A stretch of 64,000 nt of DNA from Curtobacterium flaccumfaciens UCD-AKU (GTDB lineage Bacteria; Actinomycetota; Actinomycetes; Actinomycetales; Microbacteriaceae), in contig NZ_KB714610.1 in the NCBI RefSeq assembly GCF_000349565.1, forward strand, positions 50,289-114,288. Reading direction: 5' to 3'. The notes under the pieces were generated by a model. The model was not told the DNA's origin, ran no database searches, and was given only the letters and a program-made list of their open reading frames with translations. This document shows, in pieces, positions 42,474 through 52,247 of the stretch. Each line of letters begins with the position of its first letter. The stretch's first letter is position 1. A program made the translations under genes and the position numbers.

Positions 42474-43034
42474 ATGAGTGGGAACGACACCCCTGGCACC
42501 GAGTCTGATGTGACCCGGTACGACCTCGGGCTGCTCTTCACCGATGGTCTGCCCGAGCACGACGAGCAGAACGGCTACCGCGGCACCGTCGCCGCACGGG
42601 CAGCCGGCATCTCGTACCGACAGCTCGACTACTGGGCCCGCACCGAGCTCGTGCAGCCGACGATCCGCGGGGCCGCCGGCTCCGGTTCGCAGCGCCTGTA
42701 CGGGTTCCGCGACATCCTGGTGCTCAAGCTCGTGAAGCGCCTGCTCGACACCGGTATCTCGTTGCAGCAGATCCGCACCGCCGTCAACCAGCTCCGTGAG
42801 TCCGGCGTCTCCGACCTGGCGCAGACCACGCTGATGTCGGACGGCGCCTCGGTGTACCTGTGCACCTCTGACGACGAGGTCATCGACCTCGTGTCCCGCG
42901 GCCAGGGCGTCTTCGGCATCGCGGTCGGCAAGGTCCTGCGCGAGGTCGAGAGCTCCCTGGTCGAGCTCGACGCCACCGCTGCGGCCGACCCCTCCGACGA
43001 GCTCGCCGCTCGTCGCGCTTCTCGCGCTTCCTGA
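42474..43034 (+). CDS. MerR-family regulator (Rv1830-like)
   Basis: A 186-residue MerR protein. The helix-turn-helix reads AARAAGISYRQLDYWARTELVQPTIRGA and is followed by LYGFRDILVLKLVKRLLDTGISLQQIRTAV. This matches the third gene of the conserved actinobacterial garA-ftsR-merR set (Rv1830), whose mycobacterial member affects growth. ATG at 42474 has GGAAGG 6-10 bases before it. The 184-bp gap upstream contains TATCCT as a possible -10 element. A large repeat array starts 20 bases after its stop. Confidence 0.9.
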   Translation: MSGNDTPGTESDVTRYDLGLLFTDGLPEHDEQNGYRGTVAARAAGISYRQLDYWARTELVQPTIRGAAGSGSQRLYGFRDILVLKLVKRLLDTGISLQQIRTAVNQLRESGVSDLAQTTLMSDGASVYLCTSDDEVIDLVSRGQGVFGIAVGKVLREVESSLVELDATAAADPSDELAARRASRAS

Positions 43035-43054
43035 CCATCCGCGTTCCGGCCCTG

Positions 43055-43905
43055 TGGTCGCGAACCGTCGCGTGTGAGTCGCCGTGTGGTCACGAACTGT
43101 CGGCTGTGACGCTGCCGGCCGACGGTTGGTGACCGCTCGGAGGACGTGAGCGGGGTGGTGTGACCCCTGGGCGTGCCGGGGTCGGGCGTGTCCGCTGGGC
43201 GTGCCGGGGCCGGGCGTGTCCGCTGGGGCGGGGCGTGCCTCCAGGCCGTTGTGGCGTGGTCACGAACCGCCGTGTGCGCGGCGCCGAGCGGTCACGAACT
43301 GTCGTCTGCGCGGTCTTCGGCCGACGGTTGGTGACCGCTCGGAGGACGTGAGCGGGGTGTTGTGAACCCTTGGCGTGCCGGGGCCGGGCGTGTCCGCTGG
43401 GGCGGGGGCGTGCCTCTAGGCCGTTGTGGCGTGGTCACGAACCGCCGTGTGCGCGGCACCGATTGGTCACGACCTGTCGCTTGCGCAGGCCTCGCCCGAC
43501 GGTTGGTGACCAGTCGGTGGACGTGAGCGGGGTGTCGTGACCGCTGGGCGTGCCGGGGCCGGGCGTGTCTGCCGGGGCGGGGCGCGCCTCCAGGCCGTCG
43601 CGGCGTGGTCACGAACCGTCGTGTGCGGGTCGCCGACTGGTCACGAACTGTCGGCTGCGCGCGCCCGAGCCGACCGTTGGTGACCGCTCGGAGGACGTGA
43701 GCGGGGTGTTGTGACCGCTGGGCGTGCCGGGGCCGGGCGTGTCTGCCCGGGCGGGTCGCGCCTCCAGGCCGTCGCGGCGAGGTCACGAACCGTCGCGTGC
43801 GGATCGCCGAGTGGTCACGAACTGTCGGCTGCGCGCGCCCGAGCCGACCCTTGGTGACCAGTCGGCGGACGTGAGCGGGGTGTTGTGACCCGTCGGCGTG
43901 CCGAC
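43055..43905. repeat. 174-bp tandem array, five units, each with four GGTCAC sites
   Basis: Units begin at 43055 (202 bp, with a 28-bp internal duplication), 43257 (175), 43432 (174), 43606 (174) and 43780 (shortened). Every unit holds GGTCAC, GGTCAC, GTGACC and GTGACC (two of twenty sites have one base changed). The spacing is fixed: 32, 41 and 31 bp. For unit 4 they are at 43607, 43639, 43680 and 43711. The inner pair forms an 18-base stem with two mismatches (43639-43656 / 43668-43685). The array fills the whole gap between the MerR gene and parA; I see no coding gene in it. Confidence 0.93.
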
Positions 43906-43911
43906 TCCGAC

Positions 43912-44745
43912 CTAGGCGGCGCCGCCCTCGGCGTACGGACCGATCTTGCCCGTGCGCATGATGCGCTCGAGCAGCTGGTCGAAGTTCTTCGCCATCTCCT
44001 GCGCGGACTCGCCGGGCCAGACGTGCAGCGGCTTCGCCGCACCCTGCGCCTGCTGCAGCGACGTGCGCTCCGGCAGCTGCGGGGAGAGCACGAGCGGGCC
44101 GAACATGTCGCGGAGTTCCTTGATGCGGAACTGGTGCTCGAGCGACTGCACCCGGGCACGGTTCACGATGATGCCGAGGGGCTGCAGCCGGGGGGAGAGT
44201 CCGCGGCGGATCTCCTCGATGGCGCGCAGCGCACGGTCGGCGGCGGCGACGGAGAACAGGCCGGGCTCGGTGACGACGGTGACGCGGTCGGACGCGGCCC
44301 ACGCGGTGCGGGTCAGGGCGTTCAGCGACGGCGCGCAGTCGATGAGGACGAGCTCGTAGTCCTGCTCGACGTTGGCCAGGGCCTCTTCGAGCTTCCAGAT
44401 GTCGCGGATGGACGGGTGCGGCCCGTCGAAGTTGATGGCGGAGGGCGACCCGACCATGACGTCGATCTTGCCCTGCGACCCCTTCGTCCAGCCCGAGGGG
44501 GCGATCGCCTGACGGACGATCTTCTCCTTCGGGTTCTCGAGGACGTCGGCCACGTTGAGGTGGCCGGCGAGGTTGATGTCGAGGCCCGTCGAGACGTCGG
44601 ACTGCGGGTCCAGATCCACCACCAGCGTGCGCAGTCCCTTGGCGAACGCGGCCGAGGTCAGGCCGAGCGTCACCGTCGTCTTGCCGACACCACCCTTGAG
44701 GGAGCTCACGCTGAGTACATGCACGTTGAGCAACGTTACCGCCAC
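43912..44745 (-). CDS. Orphan ParA-family ATPase
   Basis: A 277-residue deviant Walker ATPase. The motif SLKGGVGKTTVTLGLT carries the signature Lys, with DLDPQSD (Walker A') and LIDCAPSL (Walker B). Such proteins position DNA, cargo or pole complexes by dynamic binding to the nucleoid. No parB lies beside it, and the true chromosomal parAB is normally next to the replication origin genes, so this is an orphan. The start may be GTG at 44745, or the GTG that opens HVLSVSSLKGG 21 bases further in. It diverges from pyc. Its stop is 7 bp from the repeat array. Confidence 0.88.
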   Translation of the reverse strand: MAVTLLNVHVLSVSSLKGGVGKTTVTLGLTSAAFAKGLRTLVVDLDPQSDVSTGLDINLAGHLNVADVLENPKEKIVRQAIAPSGWTKGSQGKIDVMVGSPSAINFDGPHPSIRDIWKLEEALANVEQDYELVLIDCAPSLNALTRTAWAASDRVTVVTEPGLFSVAAADRALRAIEEIRRGLSPRLQPLGIIVNRARVQSLEHQFRIKELRDMFGPLVLSPQLPERTSLQQAQGAAKPLHVWPGESAQEMAKNFDQLLERIMRTGKIGPYAEGGAA

Positions 44746-44784
44746 TAGGGTTGTCTCACCTCAACCCGGGCTGAAAGGGACGTC

Positions 44785-47700
44785 GTGTTCACGAAGATCC
44801 TCGTTGCGAACCGTGGCGAGATCGCCATCCGCGCGTTCCGTGCCGCCTACGAGTTGGGGGCCCGTACAGTGGCCGTCTACCCGTACGAAGACCGGAACTC
44901 CCTGCACCGGCTCAAGGCCGACGAGGCCTACCTGATCGGGGAGCGGGGCCACCCGGTCCGGGCGTACCTGGACGTCTCCGAGATCATCCGCGTCGCCCGC
45001 GAGTCGGGGGCCGACGCGATCTACCCGGGGTACGGGTTCCTGTCCGAGAACCCGGAGCTCGCCGCGGCAGCAGCCGCGAACGGCATCACCTTCATCGGCC
45101 CGGGCGAGCACGTGCTCGAGATGGCCGGCAACAAGGTCACCGCGAAGGAGCACGCGATCGCGGCCGGCGTCCCGGTCCTCGCGAGCACCCCGGCGAGCCG
45201 CGACATCGACGAGCTCATCGCCGGCGCGGACGCGATCGGGTTCCCGGTGTTCGCCAAGGCCGTCGCCGGCGGTGGTGGCCGTGGCATGCGCCGGGTGGAG
45301 ACGAAGCCCGAGCTGCGCGACGCCCTCGAAGCCGCGATGCGCGAGGCCGACAGTGCGTTCGGCGACCCGACGATGTTCCTCGAGCAGGCCGTCATCCGTC
45401 CGCGCCACATCGAGGTGCAGATCCTCGCCGACGCGACCGGCACCGACGGCGGCACGATCCACCTGTTCGAGCGGGACTGTTCGGTGCAGCGGCGCAACCA
45501 GAAGGTCGTCGAGATCGCCCCGGCGCCGAACCTCGACCCCGCGATCGCGCAGGCACTGCACCGCGACGCCGTGGCCTTCGCCCGCTCGATCGGCTACGTC
45601 AACGCCGGCACCGTGGAGTTCCTGCTCGACACCGAGGGCGAACGCGTCGGCCAGCACGTCTTCATCGAGATGAACCCGCGCATCCAGGTCGAGCACACGG
45701 TCACCGAAGAGGTCACCGACGTCGACCTGGTGCAGTCGCAGATGCGCATCGCGGCAGGGGAGACCCTCGCCGACCTCGGTCTGTCGCAGGACGCCGTCCA
45801 CGTGCACGGCGCCGCGCTGCAGACCCGCATCACGACCGAGGACCCGACGCAGGGCTTCCGTCCGGACACCGGCCGGATCAGCACCTACCGCAGCCCCGGC
45901 GGCGCGGGCGTCCGGCTCGACGGCGGCACGGTCGCCACCGGCGCGCAGATCAGCCCGCACTTCGACTCGATGCTCGCGAAGATGACGTGCCGCGGCCGGG
46001 ACTTCCCGGCGGCGGTGTCCCGGGCGAAGCGCGCCCTCGCCGAGTTCCGCATCCGCGGCGTCAGCACGAACATCCCGTTCCTGCAGGCCGTGCTCGAGGA
46101 CCCGGACTTCGCCCGCGGCGACGTCTCGACGAAGTTCATCGAGGAACGCCCCCAGCTCTTCGGCGGCCACGTCTCGAAGGACCGCGGCACGAAGGTGCTC
46201 ACCTGGCTCGCCGACGTCACGGTGAACAAGCCGAACGGTGAGCGGTCGCCGCTCGTCACCGACCCGGCCGACAAGCTCCCGGCCACCGACCTGACGACGC
46301 CGGTGCCCGAGGGACAGCGCGACCGCCTGCTGGCGATGGGCCCGGCCGAGTGGTCGAGGGCCCTCCGCGCCCAGACGGCCCTCGCGGTGACCGAGACGAC
46401 GATGCGGGACGCCCACCAGTCGCTCCTGGCCACACGGGTCCGCACGAAGGACCTCGTCGCCGTCGCACCGCACGTGGCGCGGCTCACCCCGCAGCTGCTC
46501 AGCGTCGAGGCCTGGGGAGGTGCGACCTACGACGTCGCCCTCCGGTTCCTCGGGGAAGACCCCTGGGAGCGCCTGTCCTCGCTGCGCGAAGCGATGCCGA
46601 ACATCCCGATCCAGATGCTGCTCCGTGGCCGCAACACGGTCGGGTACACGCCCTACCCGACCGAGGTCACCGACGCCTTCGTCGACGAGGCCGCTCGGTC
46701 CGGCGTCGACGTCTTCCGCGTGTTCGACGCGCTGAACGACGTCAGCCAGCTGCGTCCGGCGCTGGAGGCGGTGCTCGCGACGGGCACGGCGGTCGCCGAG
46801 GCGGCGCTCTGCTACACCGCCGACCTCCTCGACCCCGCCGAGGACCTCTACACGCTCGACTACTACCTCCGCCTGGCGGAGCAGATGGTCGAGGCCGGCG
46901 CGCACGTCATCGGCATCAAGGACATGGCCGGTCTCCTGCGTGCCGGTGCGGCCGAGAAGCTCGTCACCGCGCTGCGCGAGCGCTTCGACCAGCCCGTGCA
47001 CGTGCACACCCACGACACCGCCGGCGGCCAGCTCGCGACCCTGCTCGCCGCCTCCCGCGCCGGGGCGGACGCCGTCGACGTGGCCGCAGCACCCATGGCC
47101 GGCACGACCAGCCAGCCGAGCATGTCCGCCCTGGTCGCCGCCCTGGCGCACACCGAGCGCGACACCGGTCTGTCCCTCGACGCCGTCGGTGACCTCGAGC
47201 CCTACTGGGAGTCGGTCCGTCGCGTGTACGCCCCGTTCGAGTCCGGGCTCGCCGGTCCGACCGGGCGTGTCTACAAGCACGAGATCCCCGGCGGTCAGCT
47301 GTCGAACCTCCGGCAGCAGGCGATCGCCCTCGGGCTCGGTGACCGGTTCGAGCAGGTCGAGGACTGGTACGCCGAGGCGAACCGGATCCTCGGACGACCG
47401 ACCAAGGTCACGCCGTCGTCGAAGGTCGTCGGCGACCTCGCGCTGCAGCTCGCCGCGGTCGGTGCCGACCCGGTCGACTTCGAGCAGAACCCCGACAAGT
47501 ACGACATCCCGGACTCCGTGGTCGGGTTCATGGCCGGCGAACTGGGCGACCTGCCCGGCGGCTGGCCGGAGCCGTTCCGCTCGAAGGTCCTGGCCGGGCG
47601 TGACGTCCGACTCGAGATCACCCCGGTGCCCGCGGACGAGCGTGCGCACCTCGAGACCCCCGGACCCGAGCGGCAGCAGGCACTCAACCGCCTGCTCTTC

Positions 47701-48195
47701 CCGCAGCCGACGCAGCAGTTCCAGCGTGTGCGGGAGCAGTACGGCGACCTGTCCGTCGTGCCGACCGTCGACTACCTGTACGGGCTGCGCCCGGGGCAGG
47801 AGCACAGCGTCCCGCTCGGCAAGGGCGTCGACCTGTTCGTCGGGCTCGAGGCGATCGGCGAGGTGGACGCCAAGGGCATCCGCACGGTCATGGCGACGAT
47901 GAACGGGCAGCTCCGCCCGGTCGCCGTCCGCGACCGTTCGGTCGAGGTCGAGACGAAGGCGGCCGAGAAGGCCGATGCGTCCGACCCGAAGCACGTCGCC
48001 GCGCCGTTCTCCGGCGTGGTGACGCTCAAGGTCGCCGTCGGTGACGTCGTCGAAGCCGGTACGCCGGTGGCGAGCATCGAGGCGATGAAGATGGAAGCGG
48101 CCATCACGGCGCCCGTGTCGGGCACCGTCGGCCGACTCGCGATCCCGGTGACCCAGCAGGTGGACGCCGGCGACCTCCTGGTGGTGCTGCAGTAA
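44785..48195 (+). CDS. pyc: Pyruvate carboxylase
   Basis: A 1136-residue single-chain pyruvate carboxylase, which makes oxaloacetate from pyruvate and bicarbonate. Biotin carboxylase: about 1-455, with [16 protein letters not shown] and [14 protein letters not shown]. Carboxyltransferase: about 530-810, opening on [17 protein letters not shown] and holding [11 protein letters not shown]. The biotinyl domain has IEAMKMEAA with Lys1102. GTG at 44785 follows AAAGGGA by 4 bases. Length is that of the full enzyme, so no separate subunit is needed. Peptide deformylase starts one base after its stop. It feeds the cycle that GarA regulates. Confidence 0.97.
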   Translation: MFTKILVANRGEIAIRAFRAAYELGARTVAVYPYEDRNSLHRLKADEAYLIGERGHPVRAYLDVSEIIRVARESGADAIYPGYGFLSENPELAAAAAANGITFIGPGEHVLEMAGNKVTAKEHAIAAGVPVLASTPASRDIDELIAGADAIGFPVFAKAVAGGGGRGMRRVETKPELRDALEAAMREADSAFGDPTMFLEQAVIRPRHIEVQILADATGTDGGTIHLFERDCSVQRRNQKVVEIAPAPNLDPAIAQALHRDAVAFARSIGYVNAGTVEFLLDTEGERVGQHVFIEMNPRIQVEHTVTEEVTDVDLVQSQMRIAAGETLADLGLSQDAVHVHGAALQTRITTEDPTQGFRPDTGRISTYRSPGGAGVRLDGGTVATGAQISPHFDSMLAKMTCRGRDFPAAVSRAKRALAEFRIRGVSTNIPFLQAVLEDPDFARGDVSTKFIEERPQLFGGHVSKDRGTKVLTWLADVTVNKPNGERSPLVTDPADKLPATDLTTPVPEGQRDRLLAMGPAEWSRALRAQTALAVTETTMRDAHQSLLATRVRTKDLVAVAPHVARLTPQLLSVEAWGGATYDVALRFLGEDPWERLSSLREAMPNIPIQMLLRGRNTVGYTPYPTEVTDAFVDEAARSGVDVFRVFDALNDVSQLRPALEAVLATGTAVAEAALCYTADLLDPAEDLYTLDYYLRLAEQMVEAGAHVIGIKDMAGLLRAGAAEKLVTALRERFDQPVHVHTHDTAGGQLATLLAASRAGADAVDVAAAPMAGTTSQPSMSALVAALAHTERDTGLSLDAVGDLEPYWESVRRVYAPFESGLAGPTGRVYKHEIPGGQLSNLRQQAIALGLGDRFEQVEDWYAEANRILGRPTKVTPSSKVVGDLALQLAAVGADPVDFEQNPDKYDIPDSVVGFMAGELGDLPGGWPEPFRSKVLAGRDVRLEITPVPADERAHLETPGPERQQALNRLLFPQPTQQFQRVREQYGDLSVVPTVDYLYGLRPGQEHSVPLGKGVDLFVGLEAIGEVDAKGIRTVMATMNGQLRPVAVRDRSVEVETKAAEKADASDPKHVAAPFSGVVTLKVAVGDVVEAGTPVASIEAMKMEAAITAPVSGTVGRLAIPVTQQVDAGDLLVVLQ

Positions 48196-48196
48196 A

Positions 48197-48700
48197 TTGA
48201 CCGTTCGTCCCATCCGCCTGTTCGGCGACCCCGTCCTCCGATCGCCGGCCGATCCGATCCGACCCGAACTGCTCGGGAGCACCGGAGTCCGTGACCTGGT
48301 GCAGGACCTCGTCGACACCGTCAAGGAACCCGGACGTGCCGGGGTGGCCGCGCCGCAGATCGGCGTGGGGCTCCGCGCGTTCTCGTACAACGTCGACGGC
48401 GAGGTCGGCTACGTCCTGAACCCCGAGGTCGTCGAGGTCTCCGGGGAGCCCGAGCTCATGGAAGAGGGGTGCCTCTCCGTCCCCGGCCTCGGCTACCCGA
48501 CGCGTCGGTACCCGTACGCCAAGGTCCGGGGTGTCGACGTCGACGGCGCCGAGGTCGTCCTCGAGGGCACCGGACTGATGGCCGAGGCGCTCCAGCACGA
48601 GTGCGACCACCTCGACGGCACGGTCTACGTGATGACGCTCGACCCCGAGATCCGCCGTCAGGCGCTGCGCGACATCCGCGCGCAGGACTGGTTCCACTGA
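48197..48700 (+). CDS. def: Peptide deformylase
   Basis: A 167-residue deformylase that removes the formyl group from new proteins. All three motifs are present: [16 protein letters not shown] (metal Cys) and QHECDHLDG (metal His pair and catalytic Glu). Start is TTG at 48197, the second base after the pyc TAA, so translation is coupled to pyc. A hairpin follows 8 bases after the stop. Confidence 0.95.
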   Translation: MTVRPIRLFGDPVLRSPADPIRPELLGSTGVRDLVQDLVDTVKEPGRAGVAAPQIGVGLRAFSYNVDGEVGYVLNPEVVEVSGEPELMEEGCLSVPGLGYPTRRYPYAKVRGVDVDGAEVVLEGTGLMAEALQHECDHLDGTVYVMTLDPEIRRQALRDIRAQDWFH

Positions 48701-48707
48701 GCGGTCC

Positions 48708-48732
48708 CACAGGCCCGCGTTCGCGGGCTGTG
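48708..48732 (+). terminator. def terminator hairpin
   Basis: CACAGGCCCGCG pairs with CGCGGGCTGTG around TT, with one bulged G. It starts 8 bases after the def stop. Confidence 0.65.
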
Positions 48733-48843
48733 AACTCGGGTGTGACACCCCCACGGGGGATTGTCGCTTTGTCCTGACGAGGGGGTACCGTGCTGCTGTC
48801 GGCCTCCCACCGACGGCCCATCCGATCCCCCCAGGACTCCCGC

Positions 48844-48975
48844 ATGACCAGTCAGAACGACGAGCTGAGCTCGCACCGCACCCGCACCAACCGTCGACCG
48901 GCCGAGGCCACCGTCACGACCGGTTCGACCGCCGTCCTCGACGCCCCCGCGACGGAGCAGCCGCAGGAGGCCTGA
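48844..48975 (+). CDS. Small Ser/Thr-rich protein, 43 residues, unknown
   Basis: ATG at 48844 opens a short frame (MTSQNDELSSHRTRTNRRP) ending at 48975, followed 32 bases later by a strong hairpin. Upstream, TTGTCG (48761-48766) and TACCGT (48786-48791) lie about 19 bases apart and look like a promoter. The product is hydrophilic with many Thr, Arg and Ala; no known family. It is a weak gene call. Confidence 0.4.
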   Translation: MTSQNDELSSHRTRTNRRPAEATVTTGSTAVLDAPATEQPQEA

Positions 48976-49007
48976 CCCCGCAGGCGCCCCGGCGCCCGCT
49001 GGACCGC

Positions 49008-49052
49008 CTGGAGGCCCGGATCACGTCCGACGGACGCGATCCGGGCCTCCAG
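49008..49052. terminator. 15-bp perfect GGAGGCCCG hairpin between convergent units
   Basis: Arms 49008-49022 and 49038-49052 (CTGGAGGCCCGGATC and its inverse) pair perfectly; CGTCC/GGACG inside extends the stem to a 3-base loop. It sits between the small gene and the acyl-CoA synthetase end and probably works in both directions. Confidence 0.75.
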
Positions 49053-49153
49053 ACCGTTGCGTCCACAACCGCGCGCACCTGGCGGGATCGGGCGTCCCTG
49101 GTCGGAAGAACCGACCCGGTACGCCCGAAGTGACCAGGTACGCCCGGCGGGCG

Positions 49154-51091
49154 CTAGGAGCGGCCTCGGCGCCGCCCCTCGACGACCGGGGTCGCCGTCG
49201 TCTGCACCTTCGACCCGGAGTAGATGTGGTCGACGTCGGCGGCGAAGTCCTGCAGGATCACCGACCGCTTGATCGTCAGCTTGGGCGTGAGGTGCCCGGA
49301 CGCCTCGGTCAGGTCGGTGTCGAGGATCGTGAACGACCGGACCGACTCGGCGCGGGAGACGCGGCTGTTCGCGGTGTCGATGGCCTCCTGGACGGCGGAC
49401 AGCACGCGTTCGTCGTAGGCGGCCTCGTGTGCGCTCAGCGCCGGGGCGATCCCGCGGGACTCGCACCAGCCGGGCAGCATCTCGCGGTCGAGCGTCACGA
49501 GCGCGGCGACGAACGGCTTGCCCTCGCCGACGACGACCACCTGGCCGATGAGCGGGTGTTCGCGGATGCCGTCCTCGAGCGGTGCCGGTGCGACGTTCTT
49601 GCCGCTCGCGGTGACGATGAGCTCCTTGGCGCGTCCGGTAACCGTGAGGATCCCGTCGCCGTCGAGCCGGCCGAGGTCACCGGTGCGGAACCAGCCGTCG
49701 GCGAAGGCGTGCTCGGTCGCCTCGTCGTTCCGCCAGTACCGGTCGAAGACGTCGACGCCGCGGATCAGGATCTCGCCGTCGTCGGCGATCCGGACCTCGA
49801 TGCCGGGCAGGGCGCGACCCACCGTGCCGATGCGGAGTTCACGGGCACGGTTGACCGTGGCGGGTGCCGTGGTCTCGGTCAGGCCGTAGCCCTCGAGGAT
49901 GAGCACCCCGATCGAGCGGAAGAAGTGCGAGAGCCGCGGGGAGAGCGGCGCCGAGCCACTGATGGCGTACTCGACCCGGCCGCCCAGGGCATCGCGGAGC
50001 TTCGCGTACACGAGCCGGTCGAACAGCTTGAACTTCAGGCAGAGTAGGAACGGCACCCGGCCGGCGGCGAGGGCTTCGGAGTGGGCGACCGCGGTGTCGG
50101 CGGCCGCGCGGAAGATCCTGCCCTTGCCGCCGAGGTCGGCCTTCTGCTCGGCGGAGTTGTAGATCTTCTCGAACACCCGGGGGACCGCGAGCAGGAACGT
50201 CGGCTGGAAGGTCGACACCGCCCGCATCAGGTCCTTGGTGTCCGGCTCGTGGCCGACGAGGACACCCGCGGAGACCGACATCGCGGCGATGAACCGCGCG
50301 AAGACGTGGGCGAGCGGGATGAACAGCAGGGTCGAGGCGCCGTCGGCGACGACCTCGGGCATCGCCTCGCTCGCGCCCTCGACCGTGGCGGTGAAGTTGT
50401 CGTGCCGCAGGACGCACCCCTTCGGCCGGCCGGTGCTGCCCGAGGTGTAGATGATCGTGGCGTCGTCGTGGCCGTGCACGTGGGCGGTGCGGGCGTCGAG
50501 TTCGTCGTCGGTGACGTCCTCGCCGAGCCGGGTCAGGTCGTCGAGGCCGCCGCCGTCGATCGTCCAGTGCTGGCCCAGGGCGGGCAGGTCGGGTGCGATG
50601 GAGGCGACGCGGCGCGCGTGCTCCTCCTGCTCGACGACGATGGCGACCGACTCGGAGTCGGACAGGATCCACCGCACCTGGTCGGGGGAGCTCGTCTCGT
50701 ACACGGGCACGGACACCAGGCCGGCGGTCCACACGGCGAAGTCGACCAGGGTCCACTCGAGCCGGGTGCGCGACAGGATCGCGACGTGCGCGCCCGGTTC
50801 GAGCCCGGCGGCGACGAAGCCCTTCGCGATGCCCCGGACCCGGGCCAGGGTCTCGGCCGCCGTGAAGGTCGTCCAGGTGTCGCCGTGGCGCTGGGCGAGG
50901 ATCGGACGCTCCGGCGTCAGACGGACGCGGTCGCCGAGGAGCCGCGCCGCCGAGCCGTGGTCCGGGGCGACGGGGCCGGCGTCGGGGGTGGTGGGGTGCT
51001 CCCCGGCCGACGGTGTGCTCCCGGTGGCAGCGCTGCCAGCGGTGGACGTGTCGGCGGAGGCGCTGCTGCGTGCAGGACGCTGATCGTTCAC
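49154..51091 (-). CDS. Long-chain fatty acid-CoA ligase (FadD15-like)
   Basis: A 645-residue AMP-forming acyl-CoA synthetase. It has the P-loop IIYTSGSTGRPKGC, the linker GYGLTETTAPATV and the C-terminal DGWFRTGDLGRLDGDGIL with TGRAKELIVTASGKNVAP, in which the adenylation Lys can be seen. GTG at 51091 is chosen because AAGGGAG stands 5 bases before it. A Ser/Ala/Thr-rich N-terminal stretch of 40 residues precedes the domain. Its place before PlsC, DAHP synthase and PknL equals Rv2187 in Mycobacterium. It activates fatty acids for lipid synthesis or breakdown. Confidence 0.93.
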   Translation of the reverse strand: MNDQRPARSSASADTSTAGSAATGSTPSAGEHPTTPDAGPVAPDHGSAARLLGDRVRLTPERPILAQRHGDTWTTFTAAETLARVRGIAKGFVAAGLEPGAHVAILSRTRLEWTLVDFAVWTAGLVSVPVYETSSPDQVRWILSDSESVAIVVEQEEHARRVASIAPDLPALGQHWTIDGGGLDDLTRLGEDVTDDELDARTAHVHGHDDATIIYTSGSTGRPKGCVLRHDNFTATVEGASEAMPEVVADGASTLLFIPLAHVFARFIAAMSVSAGVLVGHEPDTKDLMRAVSTFQPTFLLAVPRVFEKIYNSAEQKADLGGKGRIFRAAADTAVAHSEALAAGRVPFLLCLKFKLFDRLVYAKLRDALGGRVEYAISGSAPLSPRLSHFFRSIGVLILEGYGLTETTAPATVNRARELRIGTVGRALPGIEVRIADDGEILIRGVDVFDRYWRNDEATEHAFADGWFRTGDLGRLDGDGILTVTGRAKELIVTASGKNVAPAPLEDGIREHPLIGQVVVVGEGKPFVAALVTLDREMLPGWCESRGIAPALSAHEAAYDERVLSAVQEAIDTANSRVSRAESVRSFTILDTDLTEASGHLTPKLTIKRSVILQDFAADVDHIYSGSKVQTTATPVVEGRRRGRS

Positions 51092-51198
51092 GGTGACTCC
51101 CTTGTCTGCCGGTTCGACTCGAGTGCGCCTCAACACCGAGGCGACACCGCCAGCATAGGGCGCGTCTCCGGGCGTTCCTCGACTTCGCGGCGAACCGG

Positions 51199-51204
51199 TA
51201 GGCT
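51199..51204 (+). promoter_or_regulatory. -10 element of leaderless glucokinase gene
   Basis: TAGGCT lies 8 bases before GTG 51213; the TTG at 51207 would leave only two bases and is less likely. Confidence 0.4.
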
Positions 51205-51212
51205 CGTTGCTC

Positions 51213-52166
51213 GTGCACGCCATCGGAATCGACATCGGGGGCACCAAGATCGCGGGTGCGGTCGTGACGGAACTGGGCGAGATCGTCGCCGAGGACCGCG
51301 TGGCCACCAACGCTGCGGACCCGAACGCCATGCTCGACGACGTCGTCTCGATGGTCGAGCGACTCAGCTCGCTCCACCAGGTCGGCGCCGTGGGGGTCGC
51401 CGCCCCCGGGTTCATCGACGCTTCGCAGTCGATCGTCTACTACACGCCCAACATCCGGTGGCGGAACGAACCACTCCGGCAGAAGCTGCAGCAGCGCCTC
51501 GGCGATCTGCACATCACCGTCGACAACGACGCGAACGCCGCTGGCTGGGCGGAGTTCCGGTTCGGTGCCGGTCGGCTCGTGTCCGACATGACGATGCTCA
51601 CCATCGGCACGGGGGTCGGCGGTGCCATCGTGACCGAGGACCGGCTGTTCCGCGGCGGCTTCGGCACCGGTGGCGAGATCGGGCACCTGCGCATCGTCCC
51701 GAACGGCCTGCCCTGCGGGTGCGGCGCCCGTGGCTGCATCGAGCAGTACGGCTCCGGCCGCGCCCTGCAGCGCATGGCCAACGACGTCGCCGACGCCGGC
51801 GGGATCGGTTCGGCCCTGGCCGACGCCCGCGCCGACAACGGTGGCCAGCTCGACGGCAAGATCGTCGGCGACCTGATCCTGGCCGACGACCCGGGTGCCC
51901 TCGCGGCACTCCGTCGGCTCGGTCGGCACCTCGGCGAGGCGTGCGCGTCGCTCTCCGCCGTGCTCGACCCGCAGCTCTTCGTGTTCGGCGGCGGCGTCGC
52001 CAGCGCGGGGGACCGGCTGCTCGACCCGATCAAGCAGGCGTACCTCAACAACCTGCCGGCCCGCGGGTACCACCCGGAGCCCGACTTCGTCATCGCCGAA
52101 CTCGTCAACGACGCCGGCGTCGTCGGTGCTGCCGACCTCGCTCGCATCCACGCCCGGACGGCGTAG
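51213..52166 (+). CDS. ROK-family glucokinase
   Basis: A 317-residue ROK sugar kinase. The ATP motif is IGIDIGGTKIAGAVV. Sugar-binding residues appear in VDNDANAAGWAEF (catalytic Asp) and GGEIGHL. The ROK zinc motif CGCGARGCIEQYGSG has His, Cys, Cys, Cys in order, so zinc binding is intact. It makes glucose 6-phosphate from glucose, as in Streptomyces GlkA. GTG at 51213 appears leaderless. It lies between the divergent acyl-CoA ligase and plsC. Confidence 0.92.
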   Translation: MHAIGIDIGGTKIAGAVVTELGEIVAEDRVATNAADPNAMLDDVVSMVERLSSLHQVGAVGVAAPGFIDASQSIVYYTPNIRWRNEPLRQKLQQRLGDLHITVDNDANAAGWAEFRFGAGRLVSDMTMLTIGTGVGGAIVTEDRLFRGGFGTGGEIGHLRIVPNGLPCGCGARGCIEQYGSGRALQRMANDVADAGGIGSALADARADNGGQLDGKIVGDLILADDPGALAALRRLGRHLGEACASLSAVLDPQLFVFGGGVASAGDRLLDPIKQAYLNNLPARGYHPEPDFVIAELVNDAGVVGAADLARIHARTA

Positions 52167-52175
52167 GGTCGGCGC

Positions 52176-52205
52176 GCAAACGCAAACGCAAACGCAAACG
52201 CGAAC
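52176..52205 (+). repeat. GCAAAC hexanucleotide repeat
   Basis: GCAAAC is repeated four times (52176-52199) and followed by GCGAAC, 10 bases after the glucokinase stop and upstream of plsC. It is an A-rich patch in very GC-rich DNA. Confidence 0.85.
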
Positions 52206-52247
52206 ACCCGTGCACCACCCGGACCTTCTCACCACCTGGAGTCGTCG

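Noticed and set aside
43055-43905. CRISPR array
   Set aside because: Units are 174 bp and similar throughout; there are no short repeats with unique spacers and no cas gene.
43055-43905. parS centromere sites
   Set aside because: The parS consensus TGTTTCACGTGAAACA is absent, and GGTCAC elements are different in sequence; the parA link is by position only.
44761-48390. 1209-residue open frame opposite pyc
   Set aside because: Antisense shadow of pyc and def; composition is Arg/Asp/Gly/Val-rich and no motif is recognisable.
48790-48843. Upstream start for the small gene at 48844
   Set aside because: The longer form starts inside the presumed promoter region and adds an unlikely Arg/Ser/Pro stretch.
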